Position numbers and translations under genes: made by a program. A stretch of 64,000 nucleotides of DNA. It comes from Domibacillus sp. PGB-M46 (GTDB lineage Bacteria > Bacillota > Bacilli > Bacillales > Domibacillaceae). The stretch's first letter is position 1; every line of letters begins with the position of its first letter. A model generated the notes under the pieces. It was not told the DNA's origin and made no database searches. It saw only the letters and a list, made by a program, of their open reading frames with translations. The stretch spans positions 124,001-188,000 of the forward strand of contig NZ_JAKGCR010000003.1 in NCBI RefSeq assembly GCF_022668875.1, read 5' to 3'. Below are positions 10,193-18,832 of the stretch, piece after piece.

Positions 10193-12191
10193 CAAGCTTT
10201 ACCACGGCGCCTGTTTTTACCCGGAGCTGTGGGATGACCAAACAATCGCCAAAGACATTGAACGAATGAAAGAAACCGGTATTAACGTTGTGCGTATTGG
10301 GGAGTTCGCCTGGTCGAAAATGGAGCCGGAAGAAGGAAAGATTGATGTAGGCTTTTTTACAAATATCATTAATCGCCTGTACGAAAACGGCATCGATACG
10401 GTTCTTTGTACACCGACCCCAACGCCGCCGATCTGGTTTTCACACGGCCACCCGGAAAGAATGCATGTGGATCAGGCCGGCCGCACGATGACTCATGGGT
10501 CGAGACAGCACGCCTGCACGAACAACGCGCACTTCCGCAAGAAAGCGGCCATCATTACAGAAGCACTTGCTAAAGAAGCTGGCCGGTTGCCGGGTGTAAT
10601 TGCCTGGCAGCTTGATAATGAATTTAAGTGCCACATCGCCGAGTGTATGTGTGCTTCTTGTAAAAGTCAGTGGCACCAATGGCTTGAAGCACGATACGGC
10701 ACAATTGAGCAGCTGAATGAGGATTGGGGCACTCACATTTGGAGTGAATATTACCAGTCATTCGAGCAAGTTCCCCAGCCGGCTGCTACCCCGTTTCTTC
10801 ACCATTCATCGCTGCAGACGATGTACCGGCTGTTTGAATCAGAAAAAATTGCCGGGTTTGCGGATGAACAGGCGTCTATTATACGCCGGTATTCCAAAGC
10901 ACCCATTACCCATAACAGCACACTCTTTTTTTCGGTTGATAATGAACGTCTGTTTAAATATCTTGATTTTGCTTCCTTTGATACGTATGCCCCGCAGGAA
11001 AAAATGGGGTCTTACTTGTTAAACTGCGACGTATGGAGAGGGTTAAAGAAGAACACACCTTTTTGGGTAATGGAAACAAGTACTTCCTATGCTGCATCAC
11101 TTGAAAGCTATGCAAATCCGCACCAAAACGGTTATTTAAGATCAGAGGCCGTTGCCGCTTACGCGCTCGGCGGCCAAGGCTTTTGCTACTGGCTCTGGCG
11201 TCAGCAGCGCACCGGATCTGAACTGCCGCACAGCGCTGTGATCAGTGCGTGGGGCGAGCCGTCTGTCGGATATGAAAATGTGCTGCAGGTTGAAGAAGCA
11301 CGCAAAAAAATAGAGTCGGCCATGCTTGCGACCAAACCGGTTCAAGCGGATATTGCGATAACGTATTCGGATCGGGCGCGTATGTTTCATTTGACGGAAC
11401 CGCACAACGGCATTCATTACAAAAATCTCATGACCGACTTATACAACATCATTTTACAGGAAGGGTTTCACCGCGATGTGCTGCCTGAAGGAGGCGATCT
11501 TACAGGGTATAAACTGCTGTTTACACCGCTGCTTCCATACGTATCTGATGAGTATTTAGAAAAAGCGAAGGATTTTGTGGAAGCGGGCGGCATTTGGATT
11601 GCCGGGCCAATGACAGGCGGCCGGACAAAGAATCACACCATTCATACAGACCGGGCATTGGGCCGGCTGGAGGAATGGGCAGGCGTCAGAACCCTTTTTA
11701 CCTTCCCGATGGATGAGCAAACCTCGTCTGGAGAAGCATTTGGGCTGGAAGCGCCGCTTGGACTATGGAGTGCTGTATTTGAGCCGGCTGGTGCCCGTGT
11801 GGTTGGGACCGTTACAAAAGGGGTGACGCCGAACAAAGCGTTTTTAACCGAGCATCATGTTGGCAAAGGAAAAATCGTGATGCTTGGCTCTATGCCGTCT
11901 GGAGCGGCAGGAAAGAAATTGATCGCAGAAATCTTTCAGCATTATGCAAAAGAAGCCGGCGCAGCAGTACAAACAGATGTGACGCCGGGCACGATTGTCG
12001 TGCCGCGCGAAACGGAGGATGGGCGTGCAATGTGGGTGATGGTCAATATGGATGGTCACGGCGGCACGGTAACTGTGCCATCAGGCGGGCAGGACAAGTT
12101 GAAGGCGGAGCCGGTAGAAGCAGGAAAACTTACAATACAGCCATACGAATATAGAATTATCGAATTTAGAAAAGAAGGTGCTTCTTTATGA
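10185..12191 (+). CDS. rhgZ: Beta-galactosidase, GH42
   Basis: A 668-residue GH42 enzyme. The acid/base Glu146 lies in WQLDNEF and the nucleophile Glu297 in WVMETST. Four Cys (HAC near 106 and AECMCASC after the acid/base) match the structural zinc cluster of the family. The C-terminal trimerisation and beta domains are complete. It likely removes galactose side chains from imported RG-I or galactan fragments, as inferred for YesZ. It shares ATGA with the next gene. Confidence 0.9.
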   Translation: MADKLYHGACFYPELWDDQTIAKDIERMKETGINVVRIGEFAWSKMEPEEGKIDVGFFTNIINRLYENGIDTVLCTPTPTPPIWFSHGHPERMHVDQAGRTMTHGSRQHACTNNAHFRKKAAIITEALAKEAGRLPGVIAWQLDNEFKCHIAECMCASCKSQWHQWLEARYGTIEQLNEDWGTHIWSEYYQSFEQVPQPAATPFLHHSSLQTMYRLFESEKIAGFADEQASIIRRYSKAPITHNSTLFFSVDNERLFKYLDFASFDTYAPQEKMGSYLLNCDVWRGLKKNTPFWVMETSTSYAASLESYANPHQNGYLRSEAVAAYALGGQGFCYWLWRQQRTGSELPHSAVISAWGEPSVGYENVLQVEEARKKIESAMLATKPVQADIAITYSDRARMFHLTEPHNGIHYKNLMTDLYNIILQEGFHRDVLPEGGDLTGYKLLFTPLLPYVSDEYLEKAKDFVEAGGIWIAGPMTGGRTKNHTIHTDRALGRLEEWAGVRTLFTFPMDEQTSSGEAFGLEAPLGLWSAVFEPAGARVVGTVTKGVTPNKAFLTEHHVGKGKIVMLGSMPSGAAGKKLIAEIFQHYAKEAGAAVQTDVTPGTIVVPRETEDGRAMWVMVNMDGHGGTVTVPSGGQDKLKAEPVEAGKLTIQPYEYRIIEFRKEGASL

Positions 12192-13594
12192 ATCGGAAAG
12201 TGGAAAATGTGAAAATTGCCTACATTGGCGGCGGATCTCAAGGCTGGGCCAAACGGCTGATGAATGACCTTGCGCTTGAGCCAAGAATCAGCGGGACCGT
12301 TTCGCTTTATGATATTTATCCGGAAGCCGCCCGGCAAAATGCTGTCATTGGCAACCGTGTATCTGCGCGTGAGGAAGCAGTCGGCAAATGGATATACGAA
12401 GCAACCGGAGACATAAAGGAAGCCCTGGCGGATGCCGATTTTGTAATTATTTCTATCCTGCCGGGATCGTTCGATGAAATGGCATCTGACGTCCATACGC
12501 CGGAGAAATACGGGATTTATCAAGCTGTCGGCGATACAGTTGGACCGGGCGGTATCATTCGCAGCCTGCGGACCATTCCGATTTACAAAGAAATTGCGGA
12601 GAATATTAAAGCGTACGCACCGGATGCGTGGGTCATTAACTATACAAACCCGATGACTCTTTGCACGCGCACGCTGTATGAAGTGTTTCCAGAAGTAAAG
12701 GCGTTCGGCTGCTGCCATGAAGTGTTTGAAGTACAGCACCTTCTGGCCGATATGGTGGAAGAAATGACCGGCACAGCAGTGAAGCAGCGCCAGGATATAA
12801 AGGTTAATGTAATCGGCATTAATCATTTTACATGGATTGACCGGGCAAGCTATCAACAGATGGACCTGCTGCCGATGTACAGGGAGTTTGTCGAGAAGTA
12901 TGCCGAATCAGGCTACGAGAAAAATCCGGGAGATTGGGAGAAAAGCGTTTTTTCCTCCGCGAACCGGGTGAAGTTTGACCTGTTTCGCCGGTATGGCCTC
13001 ATCGCCGCAGCAGGCGACCGCCATTTAGCAGAATTTATGCCGCCGGTTTATCTTGAGAGCCCGGAAACGATAGCGGAATGGAAGTTTCACTTAACACCGG
13101 TTGATTTCCGGAAAAAAGACCAAAAAAGCAAAATAGAGCAAAATCAAAAAGTGGCCGCCGGCGAAGCGGATTTTGAACTCGCATCGTCTGGAGAAGAAGG
13201 AGTAGCTATCATTGCTGCCCTTCTTGGGCTCGAGGAGCTTGTGACAAACGTCAATATGCCGAACCGGGGCCAGATTGCCAATCTGCCGCACGGAGCTGTT
13301 GTAGAAACAAACGCCGTTTTACGCCGTGACAGCGTGCAGCCGGTTTTAGCCGGAAGCCTGCCGGCTGATTTGCTTGGCATTATTGGACGGCATGCCGCTA
13401 ATCAAGAAGCGGTACTGCAGGCAGCGTTAACCGAAAACAGAGAGCTTGCGCTGAACGCGTTTATCAACGACCCGCTTGTAGCGCCGCTTGGATTTGGGCA
13501 GGCGGAAGCACTGTTTGATGAAATGATTCAAAACACAAAATCACATGTTGGAGGAGGTTTTGTTCGTGATCGCAACACGTATGCATCGTCATGA
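12188..13594 (+). CDS. lplD: GH4 alpha-galacturonidase (LplD-like)
   Basis: A 468-residue NAD- and metal-dependent GH4 glycosidase. The Rossmann motif is KIAYIGGGSQGWA; INYTNPM, the metal-site CCHEV and GINHFTW follow in order. GH4 enzymes act by redox-assisted elimination. LplD of B. subtilis is an alpha-galacturonidase and the pectin context supports the same substrate; other GH4 specificities remain possible. It starts on the ATGA overlap with the GH42 stop and overlaps the GH105 gene at its 3' end. Confidence 0.8.
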   Translation: MNRKVENVKIAYIGGGSQGWAKRLMNDLALEPRISGTVSLYDIYPEAARQNAVIGNRVSAREEAVGKWIYEATGDIKEALADADFVIISILPGSFDEMASDVHTPEKYGIYQAVGDTVGPGGIIRSLRTIPIYKEIAENIKAYAPDAWVINYTNPMTLCTRTLYEVFPEVKAFGCCHEVFEVQHLLADMVEEMTGTAVKQRQDIKVNVIGINHFTWIDRASYQQMDLLPMYREFVEKYAESGYEKNPGDWEKSVFSSANRVKFDLFRRYGLIAAAGDRHLAEFMPPVYLESPETIAEWKFHLTPVDFRKKDQKSKIEQNQKVAAGEADFELASSGEEGVAIIAALLGLEELVTNVNMPNRGQIANLPHGAVVETNAVLRRDSVQPVLAGSLPADLLGIIGRHAANQEAVLQAALTENRELALNAFINDPLVAPLGFGQAEALFDEMIQNTKSHVGGGFVRDRNTYASS

Positions 13595-14666
13595 TATTGA
13601 AGAAACCATTGATTTGCTGATTGATAATCTTGTGAACTTAAACGACCCGGACGGAACGTATGCGATTCCGCTTGCGGATGGACGGAAGATCGACAATAAA
13701 AGCTTTAATTACTGGGAATGGACAGCGGGCGTTGGCTTGTACGGCATGATGAAATATTACAAGCTGACGAAAAAGCAGGCCGTTCTCGATATTATTGTGA
13801 AATGGTTTGAAGACCAGTTTAAAGAACAGCCTGTTGAGAAAAACGTTAATACGATGGTGCAAATGTTAACGATGGCTTATTTATACGAAGAGACAGGAAA
13901 CCCAACGTATTTGCCATACCTGGAGTCATGGGGAGACTGGCTGTATCACGATATGCCGCGTACGAAAGACGGCGGCATCCAGCACGTTGTGTTCGGCTCA
14001 GAGAACCATCAGCAGCTTTGGGATGATACGCTGATGATGAGCGTGTTGCCGCTGGCGAAAATCGGGCTGCTTTTAGGCAAGCCGGAATATGTAGAAGAAG
14101 CCAAAAAACAATTCCTTGTACACATTAAGTATTTATTTGATAAAAAAACCGGCCTTTGGTTCCACGGCTGGACATTTGAGGGCAATCATAACTTTGCGGA
14201 AGCATTGTGGGGACGCGGAAATTCCTGGATTACAATTGCAATTCCGGAATTTCTGGATCTGGTGGAACTGCCGGCAGGCGACCCGGTCCGCCAGGTGCTG
14301 ATCGACACGTTAGACCGCCAGCTTGAAGCGCTGCAGGCGTGCCAGAATGAAAATGGGCTTTGGCATACGCTGCTTTTAGACCCGTCTTCTTACGTGGAAG
14401 CCTCCTGTACGGCAGGCTTTGGCTTTGGTACATTAAAAGCTGTGCGCAAGCGCTACGTTGGAAAAAAGTACAAAGAAATGGGCTTGAAAGCAGTAGAAGC
14501 AGTAATCGAAAACATTGATGAAACAGGCGAACTAAAGCATGTATCCGCCGGGACGGCCATGGGAGAAACACTTGAGTTTTATAAGCAGATTCCCGTCACA
14601 GCCATGCCGTACGGCCAGTCGATGGCGATCTTATGCTTAGTTGAATATTTATATGTAAAATTGTAA
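13566..14666 (+). CDS. Unsaturated rhamnogalacturonyl hydrolase, GH105
   Basis: A 366-residue alpha/alpha-barrel enzyme of the YteR/YesR family that removes the 4,5-unsaturated galacturonyl residue left by RG lyases. The catalytic Asp region WDDTLMMSVLPLA and the WGRGNSW motif are intact. GTG 13566 is chosen because GGAGGAGG ends 9 bp upstream; ATG 13581 is a weaker alternative. The gene overlaps lplD by 29 bp. The product feeds KduI/KduD and KDG. It ends at a strong bidirectional terminator. Confidence 0.88.
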   Translation: MIATRMHRHDIEETIDLLIDNLVNLNDPDGTYAIPLADGRKIDNKSFNYWEWTAGVGLYGMMKYYKLTKKQAVLDIIVKWFEDQFKEQPVEKNVNTMVQMLTMAYLYEETGNPTYLPYLESWGDWLYHDMPRTKDGGIQHVVFGSENHQQLWDDTLMMSVLPLAKIGLLLGKPEYVEEAKKQFLVHIKYLFDKKTGLWFHGWTFEGNHNFAEALWGRGNSWITIAIPEFLDLVELPAGDPVRQVLIDTLDRQLEALQACQNENGLWHTLLLDPSSYVEASCTAGFGFGTLKAVRKRYVGKKYKEMGLKAVEAVIENIDETGELKHVSAGTAMGETLEFYKQIPVTAMPYGQSMAILCLVEYLYVKL

Positions 14667-14695
14667 AAGAGGCGCTCTACGCGCCTCTTTTTTAT
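14665..14695. terminator. Bidirectional terminator between GH105 and kdgR
   Basis: GAGGCGC and GCGCCTC form a 7-bp GC stem with loop TCTAC, flanked by A and T runs. It serves the GH105 operon and possibly the convergent regulator gene. Confidence 0.88.
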
Positions 14696-14700
14696 TGGCT

Positions 14701-14810
14701 GGGCCGGAATTGTTAAATTCGGGCCGGATTCTAAAGCTGTTCGGCCGGATTTTCTTCCATTCCGACCCGGCAGCGGGAAAAACCAGCTCTATTTTTCTTT
14801 TTCCGGCCGA
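14701..14810. repeat. GGCCGGA-rich intergenic repeat, copy B
   Basis: Three direct GGCCGGA motifs spaced about 20-22 bp (from 14702, 14722 and 14743), followed by CCGACCCGG and CCGGCC. The first two copies share the wider form GGGCCGGAWT. It lies between convergent genes. Related blocks are at 1914 and 40280. Confidence 0.55.
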
Positions 14811-14820
14811 AAGAAGAAGG

Positions 14821-15810
14821 TTACCGTCCGTTTACGCGGGCGCAGGAATGCCGCTCGATTAAAACAGAGTTCATCGTGCGGGTGAGCTGCTCCGTTGACC
14901 TGGTTTCCAGCTGTTCAAAAAGAAGCGACGTCATTTGCTCGGCAACAGCTTGAACAGGAACACCGATACTAGTCAGCGGCACTTCAAGCGTAGCCATCTG
15001 CGGAATGTTGTCATAACCGATAATCGACATATCTTTTGGAATCACCAGACTCGTTTCGCGGATGGCCCGCACAATGCCTGCACTAATATCATAGCTCGCA
15101 CCAATCACAGCAGAAGGAAGAAAAGAAGACCGCAGCATTCTTTTGGTTGCCTGATAGCCGTCATACCATTCAAGACCGGCTGAATTAATAAACGACTGTT
15201 TATGAACCGGCAGGTTAAAATGCTGCATCGCCCGTTCAAAGCCGCGGTACTTTTCCTGCTGACGCAAATTAAGGGGAGAAAAATCGCCAATAAAAGAAAT
15301 GTCCCGGTGGCCGAGCTCTTTTAAATATTTGACTGCCTGAAACATCGCTTCTTGGTAATGAAGGTCCACAAAGGAAAAAGAATTTTGCGGCCCGGCTCCG
15401 TATGAAACAACGGGAAACGGCGCGGTCACACCAGAAGAAAGATTGTTTTCCTCATCGAAAATCAGCACCCCATCTACATGAAACCGTTTGAACAAATCAA
15501 GAGAAGCCTGGACAGGGTTAACGGATAAAATCATCGAAAACCCCCTTCTTTGAATTTCGTTGTTCAGCTCGGTCACAAGAGTAGAATGAGCTGCACGATC
15601 CAGCGTCGGCCAAATCAATCCAATGGTTTTGGATTGATTGGTGACCAGCTGCTTTGCTGCAAAATTAGGCTCATACCCCATTTCACGTGCCACCCGATGA
15701 ATCTTTTCTTTTGTTTTCGGCTGAACGAGCGGACTGTCATTTAATGCTTTTGAGACCGTTGAATAGCTGACACCAGCCGCTTTTGCAATATCTTTTATCG
15801 TAATGGCCAT
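14821..15810 (-). CDS. LacI-family regulator of galacturonate genes (KdgR/ExuR-like)
   Basis: A 329-residue LacI-type repressor: N-terminal HTH and hinge (TIKDIAKAAGVSYSTVSKAL, then the ARE...GYEPN hinge), followed by a periplasmic-binding-like effector domain (IGLIWP, GYQATKRML, IGYDNIPQM). ATG 15810 is chosen because AGGTGAT lies 7-8 bp upstream; TTG 15816 has no room for a binding site. It is divergent from uxaC, and palindromes centred on AACGTT lie between them, so it likely represses uxaCBA and itself. The inducer may be KDG or a uronate; that is inference. Confidence 0.85.
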   Translation of the reverse strand: MAITIKDIAKAAGVSYSTVSKALNDSPLVQPKTKEKIHRVAREMGYEPNFAAKQLVTNQSKTIGLIWPTLDRAAHSTLVTELNNEIQRRGFSMILSVNPVQASLDLFKRFHVDGVLIFDEENNLSSGVTAPFPVVSYGAGPQNSFSFVDLHYQEAMFQAVKYLKELGHRDISFIGDFSPLNLRQQEKYRGFERAMQHFNLPVHKQSFINSAGLEWYDGYQATKRMLRSSFLPSAVIGASYDISAGIVRAIRETSLVIPKDMSIIGYDNIPQMATLEVPLTSIGVPVQAVAEQMTSLLFEQLETRSTEQLTRTMNSVLIERHSCARVNGR

Positions 15811-15838
15811 AATCAATCACCTGAGTTGTTTTTTCTTC

Positions 15839-15867
15839 ATGTTACTCTAAAAAAACGTTGTTATCAA
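15839..15867 (-). promoter_or_regulatory. Promoter of the LacI-family regulator gene
   Basis: On the minus strand TTGATA (15867-15862) is separated by 17 bases from TAACAT (15844-15839). The second, imperfect AACGTT palindrome sits in the spacer and touches the -35 box, which suggests autoregulation. Confidence 0.65.
15846..15867. promoter_or_regulatory. Imperfect LacI-type operator O2
   Basis: A half-preserved version of the O1 palindrome: the core AACGTTGTTAT is intact on the right, and 6 of 8 bases mirror it on the left. Its centre is about 56 bp from the centre of O1. Confidence 0.6.
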
Positions 15868-15874
15868 TAAAGGA

Positions 15875-15903
15875 TTGCGTGAAATAAAACAATGCAGTAT
15901 GAT
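15875..15903 (+). promoter_or_regulatory. Promoter of uxaCBA
   Basis: TTGCGT (15875-15880) and TATGAT (15898-15903) are separated by 17 bases. The perfect operator begins inside the -10 box and covers the expected start point, a classic repression geometry. Confidence 0.7.
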
Positions 15904-15923
15904 AATAACAACGTTGTTATTAT
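15902..15923. promoter_or_regulatory. Perfect 22-bp LacI-type operator O1
   Basis: A perfect palindrome of 11+11 bases centred on AACAACGTTGTT. It overlaps the -10 region and start point of uxaC and lies 19 bp before its start codon. LacI-family sites typically have a central CG, as here. Confidence 0.85.
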
Positions 15924-15942
15924 GAAAAGGGAGATGGGAAAC

Positions 15943-17400
15943 GTGAAAGCATTTATGGATGATCAATTTTTGTTGACCAATAAGACAGCGGTTACATTGT
16001 ATGAGGACTACGCTAAAGGAATGCCGATTATCGATTATCACTGCCATTTAAGCCCAAGAGAAATTTATGAAAACAAGCAGTTTGCTAATATAACGGAAGC
16101 ATGGCTGTATGGGGACCATTACAAATGGCGGCTTATGCGGGCAAATGGGGTAGAGGAGTCACATATTACGGGAGACGCTGATGACTACGATAAGTTTCTT
16201 GCCTGGGCAAAGACGGTTCCTATGACAATCGGCAACCCGCTATACAACTGGACACACCTTGAGCTGCAGCGGTTCTTTGGCATTCACGAGCTGTTAAATG
16301 AAAAAAGCGCACCGGCCATTTGGGAAAAGGTAAACGGGCAGCTGGCAAGCGGGCGAATGGGCGCGCGTGACTTGATCCGGAACTCTAACGTAAAAGTTGT
16401 TTGTACAACGGATGATCCGGCTGATTCTCTCGAGTATCATCAAAAGCTGTTAGAAGAAGGCGGCTTTGATGTAAAGGTTGTGCCGGGATTCCGCCCGGAT
16501 AAAGGCCTTGAACTTAACCGTGACAGCTTTAAGGATTGGACGGCGGCACTTTCAGAAGCGGCAGGCATACACATCGACAGCTACGATGCATTTTTAAAAG
16601 CGCTCGAAGCCAGAATTGACTTTTTCCACCAAACGGGCGGACGTGTATCCGACCACGCACTCGACCAGGTGATGTTTGCGGAGACTACGCAGGAAGAAGC
16701 CGGCGCCATTTTCAAAAAAGCGTTAAATGGCGAAAAGGTATCCGTTGAAGAAGAAGCAAAGTACAAAACATACACGCTGACATTCCTCGGTGAGCAGTAT
16801 GCCAAACGAGGCTGGGTGATGCAGTACCATATGCATGCCCACCGCAATAACAATGAGCGCATGTTCGGGCGCCTCGGTCCTGATACGGGCTATGACAGCA
16901 TGAATGATGAGCCGCTCGCAAAGCCGCTTGTCGGGCTGCTGGACGCTCTTGAGAGAAAGGGCAGCCTGCCAAAAACGGTACTGTATTCTTTAAATCCGAA
17001 AGATAACTACACAATTGCCAGTGTAACAGGCAGCTTCCAGGGAGGCGGCGTGCCGGGCAAAATTCAGTTTGGGACGGCCTGGTGGTTTAATGACCAGAAG
17101 GACGGAATGCTTGATCAAATGAAAGCACTGGCCAATCTTGGCTTGTTCAGCCAGTTTATCGGCATGCTGACGGATTCACGCAGCTTTTTGTCCTACACAC
17201 GCCATGAATATTTCCGCCGTCTTGTCTGTGATTTAATCGGTACGTGGGTCGAGCAGGGGGAAGTCCCGAATGATATGGACCTTCTTGGCGGAATTGTTAA
17301 AGGGATTTGCTTTGAAAACGCGGCCGCTTATTTTGACTTCGGCTTAAATGAAAAAGGGGGCGGACTTCTTGCAGCGTCTAACCAAAACAGCGCACGGTAA
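15943..17400 (+). CDS. uxaC: Glucuronate / galacturonate isomerase
   Basis: A 485-residue uronate isomerase converting D-galacturonate to D-tagaturonate (and glucuronate to fructuronate). The amidohydrolase-like metal motif IDYHCHLSPREI is near the N-terminus and QYHMHAHRNNN lies in the second half. The GTG at 15943 fits the family N-terminus (MKAFMDDQFLLTNKTAVTLY) and has AAAGGGAG 9 bp upstream; two in-frame ATGs upstream lack such spacing. It is first in the uxaCBA operon. Confidence 0.93.
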   Translation: MKAFMDDQFLLTNKTAVTLYEDYAKGMPIIDYHCHLSPREIYENKQFANITEAWLYGDHYKWRLMRANGVEESHITGDADDYDKFLAWAKTVPMTIGNPLYNWTHLELQRFFGIHELLNEKSAPAIWEKVNGQLASGRMGARDLIRNSNVKVVCTTDDPADSLEYHQKLLEEGGFDVKVVPGFRPDKGLELNRDSFKDWTAALSEAAGIHIDSYDAFLKALEARIDFFHQTGGRVSDHALDQVMFAETTQEEAGAIFKKALNGEKVSVEEEAKYKTYTLTFLGEQYAKRGWVMQYHMHAHRNNNERMFGRLGPDTGYDSMNDEPLAKPLVGLLDALERKGSLPKTVLYSLNPKDNYTIASVTGSFQGGGVPGKIQFGTAWWFNDQKDGMLDQMKALANLGLFSQFIGMLTDSRSFLSYTRHEYFRRLVCDLIGTWVEQGEVPNDMDLLGGIVKGICFENAAAYFDFGLNEKGGGLLAASNQNSAR

Positions 17401-18832
17401 AACAGAATACCCAGAACGGGTGCTTCAATTTGGCACAGGCAATTTTTTAAGAGCATTTACCGACTGGATGATTCACCGTATGAATAAAGAAACAGATTTT
17501 AACGGCAGTGTAGTGGTTGTTCAATCCACTAAACGTGGTGCCGCGGATGTGATCAATGAGCAGGACGGGCTGTACAGTCTTTTTCTCCAGGGAATGCTGG
17601 ACGGCAGAGCCGTGCGCCAGCATGAAGTAATCGAATCGATCAGCCGGGCGCTGAATGTACACGACCAATACGACGAGTATATGGCACTGGCAACGAGCCC
17701 GGATCTCCGGTTTGTCGTCTCTAACACAACTGAAGCCGGCATCGCGTTTGACGAGGAAGACGAGCTGGAGAGCCGCCCGCAAAACAGTTTTCCGGGTAAA
17801 TTAACAGCGTTGTTATGGAAACGGTTTACTCATTTTAATGGAGACTCGGGTAAAGGGCTCGTGATCATTCCGTGTGAACTGATTGACCGAAATGGTGCAG
17901 TGTTAAAAGAAATGGTGCTACGTTATGCAAAAGCATGGCAGCTCGGCGAAATCTTCGCGGAATGGGTAGAGACAGCGAATACATTTTGCAACAGCTTGGT
18001 CGACCGGATTGTACCGGGCTATCCCGAAGAGGATGGAGAAGAGCTGGAAAGGGAGCTTGGCTTTGAAGACCAGTTAATGACTGTCGGTGAGCATTATCAC
18101 TTGTGGGCGATCGAAGGGCCTGGCTGGCTGGAGGAAGAGTTTCCAGCTCATGCGGCCGGATTGAATGTAAAAGTGGTGGAGGACCTGGCTCCGTACCGGT
18201 TAAGCAAAGTGTTTATCTTGAACGGGGCACACACTGCTTTAACGCCGATTGCGCTGCTTTCAGGAATCGAAACGGTAAAAGAAACCGTGACGAACAGCGA
18301 TACAAACGCTTTTGTTGAAGGGCTTATTTTCGAAGAAATTATACCGGCGATTGGGCTGCGAGAGAAAGAAACGACTGCTTTTGCGCATGAAGTGTTAAAC
18401 CGGTTTGCCAATCCGTTTGTCCAGCATTATGTGAAAAGCATTGCTTTGAATGCGATACCGAAATTTAAAACGAGAAATATGCCGGTACTGATCAAGTATG
18501 CAGAAGCATTTGGTGAAGTGCCTCAGCGGATAGCGCTTGCCCTTGCTGCCTGGATTCATGTATACAAAAAAAGCGAAACGGATGAAGCGTATATCGTCGA
18601 TTTTTTCCGCGATCAATGGCGTGCATGCAATGGTACAGATGAAGCCATTGAAGAGCTTGTGCGAAATGTGCTCGGATATGAAGCGCTGTGGGGCCAGGAT
18701 TTAAACCGTATCTCCGGCCTGGCAGACCAAACAGCCCGTTTTGCGCTTGACATTGAACGCAACGGCGTCATCGATACGTTAAAGAAAGCAGGTGCACATG
18801 GTGAAAGATACGCTGATCATCAACGGTCGTGA
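17369..18832 (+). CDS. uxaB: Tagaturonate reductase (altronate oxidoreductase)
   Basis: A 487-residue mannitol-dehydrogenase-family enzyme reducing tagaturonate to D-altronate with NADH. ERVLQFGTGNFLRAF is the nucleotide-binding start. The TTG at 17369 is preferred because AAGGGGGCGG lies 8 bp upstream and the resulting N-terminus aligns with E. coli UxaB in length; ATG 17348 has no binding site. A Lys/Asn/His catalytic region is seen as SKVFILNGAHTALTP. It overlaps uxaC by 32 bp. Confidence 0.92.
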   Translation: MQRLTKTAHGKTEYPERVLQFGTGNFLRAFTDWMIHRMNKETDFNGSVVVVQSTKRGAADVINEQDGLYSLFLQGMLDGRAVRQHEVIESISRALNVHDQYDEYMALATSPDLRFVVSNTTEAGIAFDEEDELESRPQNSFPGKLTALLWKRFTHFNGDSGKGLVIIPCELIDRNGAVLKEMVLRYAKAWQLGEIFAEWVETANTFCNSLVDRIVPGYPEEDGEELERELGFEDQLMTVGEHYHLWAIEGPGWLEEEFPAHAAGLNVKVVEDLAPYRLSKVFILNGAHTALTPIALLSGIETVKETVTNSDTNAFVEGLIFEEIIPAIGLREKETTAFAHEVLNRFANPFVQHYVKSIALNAIPKFKTRNMPVLIKYAEAFGEVPQRIALALAAWIHVYKKSETDEAYIVDFFRDQWRACNGTDEAIEELVRNVLGYEALWGQDLNRISGLADQTARFALDIERNGVIDTLKKAGAHGERYADHQRS

